Shown piece by piece: positions 47,536 through 63,900 of a stretch of 64,000 nt of DNA. The translations under genes were made by a program, and so were the position numbers. The notes beneath the pieces were generated by a model. That model was not told the origin of the DNA, did no database searches, and saw nothing but the letters and a program-made list of their open reading frames with translations. Source of the DNA: Rhyacophila brunnea (taxonomy: Eukaryota; Arthropoda; Insecta; Trichoptera; Rhyacophilidae). Positions within the stretch are counted from its first letter, which is position 1. Each line of letters starts with the position of its first letter. Location: NCBI GenBank assembly GCA_022495005.1, contig JAGYXB010001010.1, positions 1,550,001-1,614,000 of the forward strand. The letters are read 5' to 3'.

Positions 47536-50500
47536 TTAAACTCCAGTAGTTTTTCTAATCCATTGTCTGAGGGCACCTACATTTGCATACACACCTGGAT
47601 ACCCTGGGCGGGCACAACCTTCACCAAAAGAAACTACACCCACTTGTCTTCCACTGGATAGTACTAGAGGTCCGCCTGAGTCACCCTGTAGATATTGAAA
47701 AGAGCATGTGAGATTATTACAAGTACGAAGTACGTACAAATTCTTTCTTATTATACTGACGAGTTAGCTTAATATACTTATTTTAATATGTGGCTTCGTG
47801 GTTTGTTCAGCCGATTTTCGGATAATTATAAAACAAAATGCATAACGATATACTCCCATCAACTAATAAGGCAATATAAACATATACCAAGTTAATATAG
47901 TACTGATTATCAAGATAAACACAAATTGACAAGGAATGAGTTATTGCAGGCATTTGTGAGAGTCGCATCCATAGCAGATTTCTTGCATGAATAATATTAA
48001 TGAAGATGCAGATTGTGTTGCATTTTCAATAATAAATACAAATAATAATATATACTAATATTTTTCTGCGATGCGTGTATTTAGAAACATACAAAGCACT
48101 CATTAAATTATTTGAATGATTTTTTATTTATTAATTATTACCTATATTTATATCGTGCATTTTTTCATCCTTTTACCATGGTACGTTAAATATTTTTTTC
48201 CAATAAATTTACGGAAAATTGTCAATTGAAATTTTTAAACTTCTTTTTCTTCACGGAAACCGACGTTGTCATCTTATTGATTTCTAGAAAATATGTCATC
48301 TATGCATAGGGATCGTTATTAGTTATTTTACTTAACTCCTATAATAAAATTGTCGCGACATATAGGTAATAATTTTATTTTTTTATTTATTATGTTTTTA
48401 AAAAAATATTCGATTTTAAACAAACCTGACAAGAGTCCCTGCCTCCTTTATCATAACCGGCGCACAGCATGCGAGACGTAATAGTTTTTGAGATTTTCCG
48501 ATAATTATTGGCACACTTGACTCTGTCCACGACAGGAACTGTGACCTCTTTTAATGTTTCCGAACCTGAACCACCTTCCTAATGACATACAATAATGATA
48601 CTAAGTAAACTAAAAATATATCCAGTTCCAAATTCAAAAAAAAATATTGAGAAATCATTTACTTGTTAGTTAGCATTCCATTTAGTGAAAAGAGAATTTA
48701 GTACATTATTTTTAAATTTCCACTCATTAAATATTTTGGTAAAGTTTCCTAAATTTAAATATAGAATAAATGCCTGAGTATATGGACAACTCATTAATAA
48801 ATTAACAGCTGCACCTCTTTAAACAATAACTATTTGGTCAGCATGTACAAAATTGCAGGTTTTTAAATCAAATTTTATTCAAATAAAAAAATATAAAGAA
48901 CACCACAGTTTGTTGCACCAAAATGCAACACTGTGCAATTAAGAGTTTTAAAACTAAATTATAGAGTCAAATTATTACCTTTGTATCACCCCATCCAGAC
49001 ACGATGACATTCGTTCCTGGAGCGACAACCTCATTATCAGCTGCCAACTTGACAGCTTTGACAGTGTTACTGTTAAGAACTATATCATTAGGCATCTGGA
49101 TGACAGCTATGTCATAGTCGTTACTTCGGCTGTTATAACTGGGATGAGGTATTAATTTGTTTGATTTGTATTGAGTACCTCCTATATTCATATTGGTACT
49201 ACCAACTCGGATGGTAACTGATTTTTTACTGAAAAAATATACGAAATAAAATTAAAAATTGAATAGCGTTATCAGTATTATTATTACTGAAGTAAAACAC
49301 TATTTTGTGCGGTAAGTACACTAAAATAATCAGTAGAATAAATTCTAGAGGTGTCTAACGACAAAAGATTAAGTCAAAAAACGAGAAATAAAGTATCAGC
49401 AGTTGACAGTCAAATAAATTGATGTTAAAAAGTTTTTTTCAATTGTAAGTTTGTAGTAAGTAAATGTATTTCTCAATATTGTTAGATATTTATTGATTAT
49501 CACAATCACTGCTGACCTGTTAATTAATATTTAATTACCACATATAAATAGCACGTTAATTATATATAATGGCCAGTCGCGGTGTCAGCACTAAATGAGT
49601 TTTAAGGTGAATACTCCACCTATTTTGGACACATAGAAGAAAATGTAGTTTTTTTTTTGGATAATTTACATTTTAAAGTTTTTCAAAATTAATAAATATA
49701 AACATAAGATCTAAAAACCAAAAATAGAAAACTTTTTCACATTTAAAGTCAAGGATTTTGGTAAAGTCCCATTTTTACAATTTTTTCAGTTCGTCAAAAA
49801 TCTTTTCAAAATATTAGAGAAACTTTATCAAACTAAATTTTAATAATTAATACGAACATAGAATAATACATTAAATAATTAAAACACTTAAAAATCTAAA
49901 TTATTATCAAAATACTATCTAGAATTTCACGAATCGTATTTTTCGGCTAGATCACTTAAAATTTAAATTGGCAATAATTTGTTTTAAATCGCAAGCTTCG
50001 TATACTGCCTTGAGATATCTCGAGTATGCAAAGCATTTGCTTGAAGCCACAAAATCTACTAAACTTTAATTCATTCGTCATGAACAAAATACGTCAATAT
50101 TAGGACGCATAGATATATATATAAAAAAGGAAAAAAATATTGTTTTGTCTTACTTAACCAAGCAATGTGCTGCTGTCAAAATCCATTTCTTGCTGATGAT
50201 GGATCCTCCGCAATCGAATAAATGTGTACCGTTAGAAACCTCGATGTACACCTGGTATGGATGCTTTTGGATGGTAGTATCTTGTCCGCCTACAATTTTC
50301 GAGGTGTTCCTGCCTTGATGCTTGGCTGATGGAAATCCTTTGTCAAAAATTATGAACACGATAATGTATGGTTTAAATAGTTACCAAGTAGTTTTTATTT
50401 TTGATTTATCACGTTTTTATTACCCATACTAATAATAATGCATTAACGAAAAATCATTTTATTATATTTACCTACAAATAATTAATCAGGAATATTTAAA

Positions 50501-51870
50501 AAAAATCTATAAACCATATTATTATATATTATTTTTAAGCTTTAGCATACCATGATACCCAATGACAGCTATTTAGTAATGGAATTAAAATAATGAACAA
50601 CACCCAGGTTTTGAAAAAATCAGATAAATATATTTTTGTGACTTAATCGGGAATCGAACCCGGACCCTCCGGAAAAAAGTCCAACGTCTTACGCTTAGAA
50701 CTACGACGTTATCAAGGATATGTTATAACCAAATATGATTTATAGCTTGCTTCAAGATTTTAACAAATTTTAGTAATGACGTAGGCAAAATTATTATCTT
50801 TCAAGAATATTAAACACACGACAATAATTAATTGTATTACATATTATGCTATTCTGTGTTAACCATTTAATATATTTTGTAAACATATTTGAAAATAATA
50901 AAAGTATTCTAAAAATTTTAAACTTCTTCAATTTGTTTTTCTACCCATTTTTACAAAATATCTCATCAGAAAAAACGTATATTTAATAAAACGCATCAAG
51001 CCAAAAATGGCGAAGTACATAATAACCGCATTTCATAATAATTACTGATTTCATAAAAATATAGTTCCTCATATAATATTAAATTAAAGTAATTCGATCT
51101 TATCTCGTCTTAGTTTCTACAAATTAGCTAAGATGGATCATAGTATTATTGTGTTGGTTGTTTCAAAAATAGTACTTAAATTGTTCCAAAGTTTTGAGTA
51201 TAATTAATTATATTTTTTACATTTTATTGCAAATTTACCTTTTGAATCATAATCGACACCGTGTATCTGGCTGAATATTTGACAAATATATTTATATTTT
51301 GACATTAAATTGTTTAAGAAATATATATTAATAAATAATAATTTTCAGAATGCACGTCTTACTGCATTTCTTACTATTTGATAATAAACAGTTTCATAAT
51401 ATTGTAAAATCTCTACGTTGTTGCAAAGGTTTGCTTAATATATTTTTAATATTTGACTATTGAGTCTCTTGTTATCGTGAGTACCATAGAAATCATGCGG
51501 TAAAAGGTGTTCTAAGAAAAAGTTGATATAATTGAATTGATTAAATTTTCCAAACAACGTTGAAAACTAACGGTGGAATTAAATTGCCCTAAATTTAATT
51601 CTAGTATGTATTTAAAAAATAAAGTAACAAATTCAGTTTATTTTCACCATGCTTAGAAAACACTTGTTTTCTTTGAAATAATCAGAAATTAGCCCTATTT
51701 TAAACATAAAATATTGTACATATTATCGCAATATGCCAATACGGATTGTAGGAGTAACACAACAATTTTAAATGGTACGGTTTGATTTAAATTTAAATAT
51801 TATATCACAAATATTATATCTTACCATAAGCGCAACTCAAAAAGACCAAAACCACTAATACTCGAAACAT
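47536..51870 (-). CDS. T2: trypsin-type serine protease, intact
   Basis: Exons 51825-51870, 50154-50337, 48979-49228, 48426-48578 and 47536-47685 join in frame to 260 aa. Signal peptide [16 protein letters not shown]; propeptide [12 protein letters not shown]; activation site KIVGGQDTT; His57 in LTAAHC; Asp102 in NDYDIAVI; Asp189 in RDSCQ; Ser195 in [12 protein letters not shown]. The cysteine pattern is complete. In place of the usual Gln-Val-Ser-Leu after the N-terminal strand it has [10 protein letters not shown], a divergence from T4 and T5 near the active-site rim. It is the intact partner of T3. AATAAA follows the stop closely (minus strand, 47510-47515). The protein should be a secreted trypsin. 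Confidence 0.94.
50565..50715 (-). mobile_element. SINE family C copy
   Basis: The inverse strand shows the B box GGGTTCGATTCCC and TCAAAACCTGGGTGTTGTTC. It lies in intron 1 of T2, matching 41350-41480 in T3. Confidence 0.7.
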
Positions 51871-51908
51871 TGTACTGCTAATGCTAATGAATTTGAAAAA
51901 AAGACGAA

Positions 51909-51917
51909 CTTAAATAG
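51909..51917 (-). promoter_or_regulatory. TATA-like box of T2
   Basis: CTATTTAAG, about 39 bases upstream of the start codon, within a block conserved with T4 (AACTAT.TAAG.TCGTCTTT). Confidence 0.6.
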
Positions 51918-53229
51918 TTATGGCTAATTGCAGTAACATTGTAAAATAGTTAATTTTATTGTAATACAATATACACTATCTAAATTACAAATGACACGTG
52001 TATATTATGATAAAAATAATAAATGAATCCTGACAAGCTTGAAGGTGAGGTACAATATTGCAATGCTTCCTAACCTTTTTGTGCTAGTGCACAATATTCT
52101 AATTATAACATTTTCGACGCACACTGATGAATTCTTACAAATTTTAAACAAATAATCGCATGTTCTATACGGTTTTCGCACTAGCGTAAAATTATTCACT
52201 GGCAGTACCAGCTGCCTCACAGCAGGTAGCTTGGCACCCCAATCACATAGTGGTGGATTTTAACTGATTATTAAATCTTTCTTATAATCATGGAAACCCT
52301 GTGCCTAAATAATTGTATGTAGTAAGTAGGTGCGTTTGAAGATCGAAAAGAACACGATTGATTTTTCTGTGATGGACTTTTACTCTAATACTAATTTGAC
52401 AATTCGATTATTTATCATTTTTCAAGCAGTATTGGAAGATAAGATTCTTAAAAAATCAGTGTGTTTTTTAAAACTATTAGGTACACTAAACATTAATAAA
52501 TTATTTTACTTTATGATAATATTGAAATTGGGTAGTCTTTTAAGCAAGCATATTGTCTTGATGGTGATCATTGGTGAGGCATACTAAACATAGCAATTTG
52601 TACCGAGAAAAAAGTTTATATCTATATTTTTCCGACTACATAGCTTTGAAACGATTTATCGATTTTAAAATCTAAAAGCGATTACTTTCCTGTCATTAAA
52701 AGATCGAAAATATTTATAAAATATCTTGCAACACACTGTTAATCGATTTGTGTAGTAGTAGATTAGTTGGGAAGCTCTGTATTATTATTTACTACATATT
52801 TATGTAGAATACTATTTTGTTACACTAGATAATGTAATAACTGGTATAATTAATAAATATAGTATTGAGATGTCATACTTCAAGATAAATGATCAAGAAT
52901 ATCATTTAAGGAAGGTTTTGTAGGCTGCCATTAAGGGTGATTTGTTGAGTAATTTAAATAATAAATTACCAATGGCAATTTTCCATGAAGCAGATAAGAT
53001 AGTCGCTTTGCCAGAAAGTTCAAATAAATACGCATAATATTTGTCATCATCTGATCAACGTAAAAAGTCAAAGTGTAATAGTAATTACTCGATACCTGCT
53101 ATACCTGAACTTTTGACACTCAATAACGCTTTGTAGGAAAATATTTATATGTAAAGGCAAATCTTTGAAAGAAGGTCTCAACGTCTATGCGTGCTTCGGG
53201 TTTCCCGTACCGACCACCACCACTGGTAA

Positions 53230-53878
53230 GCGCGACGCACATTATGGTGCATGTGGTTGACTATCACGTGACGTCAGAGACAAATTTAGTCTATGATTTC
53301 GTCATTTGGCAGAATATTTTGAACAATCACCACCTCTGTTGATTATTTGTTATGACTGTTATTATTTTATATTGGAGAGTGCCAACTCTAATATATTAGT
53401 ATTTTAAATTATTGTTCATTCATGCTAATTTCAATTAATTGTGCGTTTTAACGTGCGACACGACATTCATAGATAATATTTTAAAGAGAACCCACCACAG
53501 ATAATAGACAAAATTGTTATAGAAAATATACAGTGCCAACTGCTAAAAATATAAAAGAACGTCAGTTTAACAGTTTGACGTGACAGACGTAAAGTCATGT
53601 GGAATATGACAAAAACATTCAATTGTCGTTCATTGAATCATGCAAGTGCCAGTGCAGTACAGTTCAATGTTAAGTATCCTCGTTGTTGTTTCAGTAATTA
53701 CGGCAGATTTTCCCAACTGACAATGATCGTTTAAGGGTTCAAAATGTGCTACGGGATGGGAGCTTCTGATAAGATTTTAAATACCAAGAACAACAAAATT
53801 ACACACTTTTTTCCCATAGCGACAGCCCGTGACAGCAGGTGACAAGCAGTGTGACATGCACCTCAATTTGGGTCGCCC
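53230..53878. mobile_element. TTAA-flanked MITE, only in the right duplicon
   Basis: A 649-bp insert absent from the matching place in the left copy (near 43795). Its ends GCGCGACGCACATTATGGTG and, inverted, GGGCGACCCAAATTGAGGTG are imperfect inverted repeats running on into CATGT. The right flank is TTAA (53879-53882), the left GTAA (53226-53229). TTAA targets are used by piggyBac- and Kolobok-type transposons. No coding content. Confidence 0.75.
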
Positions 53879-54399
53879 TTAAAACACTATGATGAGCTGA
53901 AGGACCTTTCGATCATTTTGCTGATGACGCTGTGCTGAGGGCATGATTGGGTGGTTAAGCTACAAGAACAAACTCTGCCGCCATATAGGTACGTATAAAC
54001 GACAACAACTAAGTACCATCGTTATTATAAAACATAATATTATCTATAATACAAAAATCAAAATACCGGTCTAAGTAAATGGTAGAAGATCAGGCGCCCA
54101 TAAGGGATTCATTTGAAAAATATAAGAACAGAAAATATATTCAATGGGTCACAAGGTACTATGATATTATCGATATTGACATGTAATCTTATGGGGAAAA
54201 GATATTCATTGAGAAAATATTAAAATAAATAAAATAAAAGTTTCCTTACTGTAAAATCTTTCTAAGCATAGATCGATTGAAAATAATTACTCAATATTTG
54301 TCCCTTTTTAAAATAGTATGTAGTACCTACTTCAGATTGTCGATTATTGTAACTGGCTTAAATTCTCCAACAAACTCTTTAGTACTAGTAGAACTTTTT

Positions 54400-55255
54400 T
54401 AATCTATTCTATAAACATAAGGTATATAATATTATATAAGGCTTCAAATTATTGGGTAAGTATATATATGCATTAACAGCAAGTATTTTAATAAAAAATC
54501 GAGCAAGTATTTTATCAAAAGGGTGGGAACTATTTAATATGAACAGCAAGTAAAAATGATTATTGGTAAGTATTATAATATAACAATGGAAGTATTTAAA
54601 TTATTATAGGGAATTATTTAAATAATTAATGGTAAGTATAAATATCAATTTGTCATTATAAAATCTATTTTGGACAGATTTTTTCTTTTACAGAAATAAC
54701 TTATTTAGTAGCTTCCTTATTATGTTAAATTTAGTAGGATAGTTTTGTTATTTCTATCTCGCTCTCCAGAACAGATTGTACTATTTGAATAGTATTTCTC
54801 TATTATTTCATCCCTTACGCCCATTTAGTGTAGCAGCATTTGTGTATCTATAAAATGGCTCAATGATACAATAGTGCCTTTAAGATACTATTTCATTTTA
54901 ACTATCAGCTGTAACATAACTGCACCTTCCGAACCATCAGTTGTAGGTAGCTGTTAGGCATACACTCTTGATCTAAGCGCACTTCAAAGATATGTAACCT
55001 TAATTTATGAGATTCAAACCCTTAATCTCTACTTCATTGCGGAGTTAAATACAATTGTAGTGTATATTATATATATTTTCAACTTTGCAATAATAAAAAG
55101 ACATACTTCAGACTTGTATACTGTTTATTACATATTATTTTCAATATCAGAATTAAATAATAAGACAGACTTCAGTTGATTACAATAAATATATTTCTTA
55201 TGTTCATAAATTCACAATAATAATCAATGGTAACAAACATATGACAGAATAAGAC
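54400..55255. other. Spacer between T1 and T2, first part
   Basis: AT-rich. Around 54450-54640 there are several loosely repeated AAGTAT/GGTAAGTAT stretches. No gene seen. Confidence 0.4.
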
Positions 55256-55259
55256 GTTT

Positions 55260-55600
55260 CCTTCAATTACATATAAATTACATACGACCTATTACTAAAT
55301 ACGATCGATGTCGATCAATGTGAATGATTGAAAATGATAATTTAGAATACACATCCCTCGAATAAACAATGGGAAACAAATTATTTACAGTCAAACGATA
55401 ACATAAAAATCTTGTCCTTCAATTACATACAACCTATTATTAAAGACGACCGATGTCGATCAATGTGCATGATTGAAAATGATAATCTAGAATACGCATC
55501 CCTCGAATAAACAATGGGAAACAAATTATTTACAGTCAAACGATAATATAAAAATCTTTTCCTTCAATTACGTAAACCTATTAAGTACTAAAAACCTTTA
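55260..55600. repeat. Tandem repeat, 145-156-bp unit
   Basis: Two full units and a partial third begin at 55260, 55416 and 55561 with CCTTCAATTAC. Each contains CGATGTCGATCAATGTG and CATCCCTCGAATAAACAATG. Units are close to 90 percent alike by eye. Confidence 0.85.
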
Positions 55601-56868
55601 TGAAATTCATAAAAGAAAACATAACATTTGTGTTGTTTTTACTGTTATATTATTTTATGCAAGTCTACATATAAATAACACAACATTTTATGATTATCGG
55701 AAAACATTCCGATAATCGCTACTTTTGGCTTTTGACAGATCGATTTTTTTATTCGTTCGTTGATCAGTATCAGAGCATAGACAAATCGGACGACTTATTA
55801 ATAATTGTCCTCGTACTTTTGGCTCGCCAATGGCAATAAGTTTCACGGTCTTGTTTACATTACATACTATAGTAAATTGACAATATTAAATAATTATCTG
55901 ATTCGGCATTTACACTAATAGTAAAAATAATAATATACATATATAAATAATTAATATACATACTTAAATTATTAATTTTAAAAGACGTTGAAAAAAAACC
56001 TTTTTTTGTAGTGATGAGTAAAAAAACATGTGAAATTATAAAAAATCCACGAACCGTAACTAATTAATTTAGCATACAATTTTAATTGAGATAAATTTAA
56101 TATCATACTATTAATTATTGTTGTACCCAAACTGAGATTCATTTTCTTATAAAATTACACAATAATAGGTAATAAAAATGTACTTAGTTTAAAAAAATAT
56201 ATTAATATGATTTCTGTAATATTTTTAGTACCTACCTAGATAACCTATATTTTTGATCAATTATTAATTGAATCTTTGAGGTTATTCGCATTTATTGTGT
56301 GAAATGTCCATCTAGCTCTTTTTTTCTGCACCTCTGCGTATTCTTAGTTGAATAATAATGTAATCATAAATAGTTTGTTCTTACCGAAATTCATAAATGC
56401 ATAGCTAATATACTTTATATGCGATAATGGTAACCCTAAAATGCCGTGCGCCCTATTGAATGTTTTTTACTTTTCATACTATCAAAATAATAATGGATAT
56501 TGGTTTTATCTATTGGCCCATGTCATTTAAATAATGATTATTTATTTTTACTACTGATTTTTGAATATTATTTCTTGCTGTACCAATATTTTACATTCAA
56601 CATTAAAACTGGCGGGCTTATACCGATACTTTGAAATAAATACTTACCATTCATTTAAAATTTTGACAGTTGTTATTTAAAAACTTTTCAAAATTGTCTA
56701 TTAATACTTGTTTCAAAAATGCACGCCATTATATTATAATACCTAAGTATACGAGCACATAAATTTGCAAATGAAGCACTGATGGGCTTACATTTTACAT
56801 AGTACATTGATTCGATTCGTTTATCTGACGATTACTTCGAAGCTATCAATATGTGTCTTCAAAATATC
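55601..56868. other. Spacer
   Basis: AT-rich; nothing recognised. Confidence 0.4.
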
Positions 56869-56876
56869 AGATAGGC

Positions 56877-57436
56877 CAGGGGTAGTCAACCTTTTATACC
56901 TACCGCCCACTTTGGTATCTCTGTTAGTAGTAAAATTTTATAACCACCCACAGGTTCCACAATAATAGTGATTTATAAAGTAGGGAAGTAACTTTACTTT
57001 ATAAAATTTATAAAGCAGAGTTACAGCAAGTTAAAGCATGTAATAATACTTACTTACCAAATACTTTATGTCAGACTTTCGCTTAGTTTGGCATTAATAA
57101 ATCTTTATAAATCAACTTACTGTAGTTAAATATCTCTTTTTATTTTTACTTTTCATACATAAAAGCATGAAGTCTGATGAAATTACATTTAATTAAATAA
57201 ATTATTAATGAGATCCCTGAGGCTGATGCTGCGAAACTAAATACTGGATATCTGGCTCAATTTTTGTGAGGAACAAACGAAGGTCTTCTTTTCTTCTCCT
57301 CTTTATTTTTTCTCTAATTTAAATTGTCACTGGGAATTTTATGAAAACAATGGAAATGTTTGTAAAACCCCTACCGCTCACCATGAAAGCTGGAACGCCC
57401 ACTAGTGGGCGGTAGGGACCAGGTTGACTACCCCTG
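56877..57436. mobile_element. Non-autonomous hAT element
   Basis: 560 bp. Starts CAGGGGTAGTCAACCTTTTA and ends GGTTGACTACCCCTG; the subterminal CCGCCCAC/GTGGGCGG motifs also mirror each other. A perfect 8-bp target duplication AGATAGGC lies at 56869-56876 and 57437-57444. No transposase frame. Confidence 0.93.
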
Positions 57437-57664
57437 AGATAGGCTATAGTAGATACGCATCGTTCAGCTTTAATGGAAAAATATAACCGATGTGAAATGA
57501 TTGTTTGATGACGTTTTGTCAAACATATTCGATATTTTTACTCGCTGTGAGTAATGAAAGCAAACTTTCAAGTTCTTCACTGACCACTGCAAAATATTTG
57601 AAACCCTTTTCAATTCCATTAAAGTAAATAATATGTATAGTGAGTGGGTACATAATATTATAAT

Positions 57665-57865
57665 AAACTATTTCTTCCATTTAACGAATAATTCACAATA
57701 TATGAGAATATAACATTCATAATATTGAACATACATACTTTGGAAACATCTCATGCATATACCCACTAGAAAAAGTATTTTTTCTTAAATACGGCACACG
57801 ACGTGAATTGAACTTGTAATTGCTAGATTTGTGTCAGTGTGCTTTTCTATTTAAGCTACGGGCAT
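57665..57865 (-). mobile_element. SINE family A copy
   Basis: The inverse strand has a tRNA-like head with B box AAGTTCAATTCACGTC, then TTTTTCTAGTGGGTATATG and AGATGTTTCCAAAGTATG, and the family tail GTGAATTATTCGTTAAATG. Confidence 0.65.
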
Positions 57866-58079
57866 CCTACTTAATAATAAACAACGATTTTAATTAGTAG
57901 TTCTTCTTACACGCAATACTTATCAAATTGCGTTACAATATTGGCTATCGGCTTTTGTCTATTAAATTAAGGTCGATATGAAAAATCATGATGTTAGTTC
58001 CGGAAGAAGTCATGGATCCCAACCTTTATTTTTTAACTTCATATGAATAACACACCGTTTGACTAACGTTAAGTATTAC

Positions 58080-58420
58080 GTGTTGGAATTATACTCATGA
58101 CTAAGGATTGTGGGATGGACGATTTTATCAACGGCCTGGATCTTTTAACGAGTTTTGCATCTAGACCTCTTCAATTATTTTGTATTAAAGCTCGAAGAAG
58201 GAACAATTTTTGGACAAGTCTAGTCAACCAGTATTACCGATGAGGTACAAATCATCCGTAAGATAGACCTAGAGGCTGCTGGATCGATGAAATGGTTAAG
58301 TGCTGCGGAAGTACATGGCAACGCAACGCGCAAGACCGAGAGAAGTGGAATTAGCATGGGGAGACCTTTATCAAGCAGTGGATAGATTCAGCCTATTGAT
58401 GATGATGGTGATATTGAGGA
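58080..58420 (+). pseudogene. LINE ORF2 C-terminal fragment
   Basis: The plus strand reads PRGCWIDEMVKCCGSTWQRN and AQDREKWN, a stop, then HGETFIKQWIDSAY and stop, running into a TGATGATGATGG tail (about 58397). This is the classic end of a LINE ORF2 of the RGRP..RW.DE type with one nonsense codon. Confidence 0.75.
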
Positions 58421-58746
58421 TGCTAAGCTAAAAGGTTTTTGGGGACGTTATGGATATGTTTGTCCGTGTTTTCGTTAGGATGAATACACTCATCGTTCAA
58501 TGCTCTTCATAGTTTACATACACACCAGTACATATGAGGTCCCTTTTTTACTTTACTTTCATATTTAAAATATTTTTTTGAATAAAACCAATAAAGTTCT
58601 TTCGTTTTAAATTATTCTTCTGATCAGTAAAAACATAAACATAAAAAAAAACTTTAATATTTGCCAGCTGCTGTTAATTGTATATGACAGGTTTGTATAT
58701 TATACTGGAGCCCTTATATATGGAAATATTCAACCAGGGTAGCTAA

Positions 58747-59078
58747 TAGATTTTTGGGTTTTCACCGTGTGTCCTTCTTTACTCGACGTTTCTGGCTCGT
58801 TGCAGAGGCCATTATCAAGAGATGATATATTTTATGATGAAAATGTAGTGTAGGTATGTGAATGTAAACGTTGGTCAAATAATGTCAAAAGGAATCCGAT
58901 TAGCTAATAGCAAACGTTGCTCAGAGTAATCTGTCAATCGTTACAACCAGGGATACCGGCTCGAATACATATCGAAAACATATCATCTCTTGATAATGGC
59001 CTCTGCAACGAGCCCGAAACGTCGAGTAAAGAAGGAAGAAGGACACACGGTGGAAACCCAAAAATATACTACGATAAA
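58747..59078. repeat. Fold-back repeat family F
   Basis: The left arm 58747-58840 and right arm 58968-59078 are inverted: TTTTTGGGTTTTCACCGTGT...AGGCCATTATCAAGAG against CTCTTGATAATGGCCT...ACACGGTGGAAACCCAAAAA. The arms contain GAAACGTCGAGTAAAG. The 130-bp spacer is unique here. It lies just downstream of T1. Confidence 0.8.
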
Positions 59079-59234
59079 AAACAGCCGTGAAAGTTTCAAA
59101 CATTATAGGGTAGCTTAAATTGATGCAATAGTAAAAACACATTATGTGAAAATGCAGATTATATATTAATATCACTACAGGAGTTCTTATACATTATAGG
59201 ATTATTGAATACAGAATTACTAAAATTAGAATAA

Positions 59235-63139
<3,905 letters not shown>

Positions 63140-63464
63140 CTTTTAAAATAAACATTTGAAAATTAATCTTTATTAATCTAATTCATCTGATGTAAACAAA
63201 AAGAAGAACTTTTATTGGTCATCGTCGCGCAATGACAGTCGGTCGGTGGTGGGGTAAATTAATCTCAAATCAAGACTGTTTGATTAATAATTTATCTTAC
63301 AGACTTCTTACGGCAGGATCTTTACCTACTTGAAAAATTGCTTAGTAATTTTCACTCAAACTATATTCATAATCTCCTATTCAAATTTTCTCTAAAATAT
63401 ATCGTTGGAAAACACCTCAAAAATATATCTATTATACAAAATCGCTAAAAAGTTTTGGTACTTC

Positions 63465-63900
63465 CCGGGTCTATTTGGATGTTTATTTTTGAGACTCCTT
63501 TAGTTGAGGTTACGTGGATACTATCCGTAGATTTATCCAACTGCCTTTCTCTTAGATATGCTTACATATTGTAGTTTAAACAACAGGAAGATATCTATAT
63601 TGGTCACGTATTTTTTCCGACTTATACGCGGCGAAAATGAAAACTCTACCATTCTTGGAAGTATTGACCTAGCTAGTGTTCCTGATAACTATCTTAGAAA
63701 TCAGAAGCATCAGTTGTTTTTTTTCCCAAGGTGCAGAACTAACCTGACATTGCTGATGCTAATCGGAATGGCAATCACTCTATTCAACTAAATTGCTTCG
63801 AATATTAATATATTTCACCAACGTGAAGATGAGTATTTATAGGTGGGCGTTGTTTTATAAATTCTTAAAATAGGGTCAACTTAGCTCGTTCACTGTACTT
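63465..63900 (+). pseudogene. LINE family G, ORF2 C-terminal part
   Basis: The frame 63558-63791 reads LTYCSLNNRKISI, then SIDLASVPDNYLRNQKHQL and FFFPRCRTNLTLLMLIGM. This is the I/jockey-like LRN...F.PRxRTN block near the end of LINE ORF2. After a stop, IASNINIFHQREDEY continues as in the copy at 59935. It runs toward the right edge of the window. Confidence 0.7.

Larger units (their letters stand above)
46365..54400. repeat. Segmental duplication, right copy (contains T2)
   Basis: Counterpart of 37480-44280 in the same orientation. It is longer because it retains exon 2 and its surroundings and has gained a MITE at 53230-53878 and a SINE at 46575-46745. Confidence 0.85.

Noticed and set aside
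54440..56660. Large inverted element bounded by GGTAAGTAT and ATACTTACC
   Set aside because: Only about nine bases agree at the ends, and no target duplication could be found.
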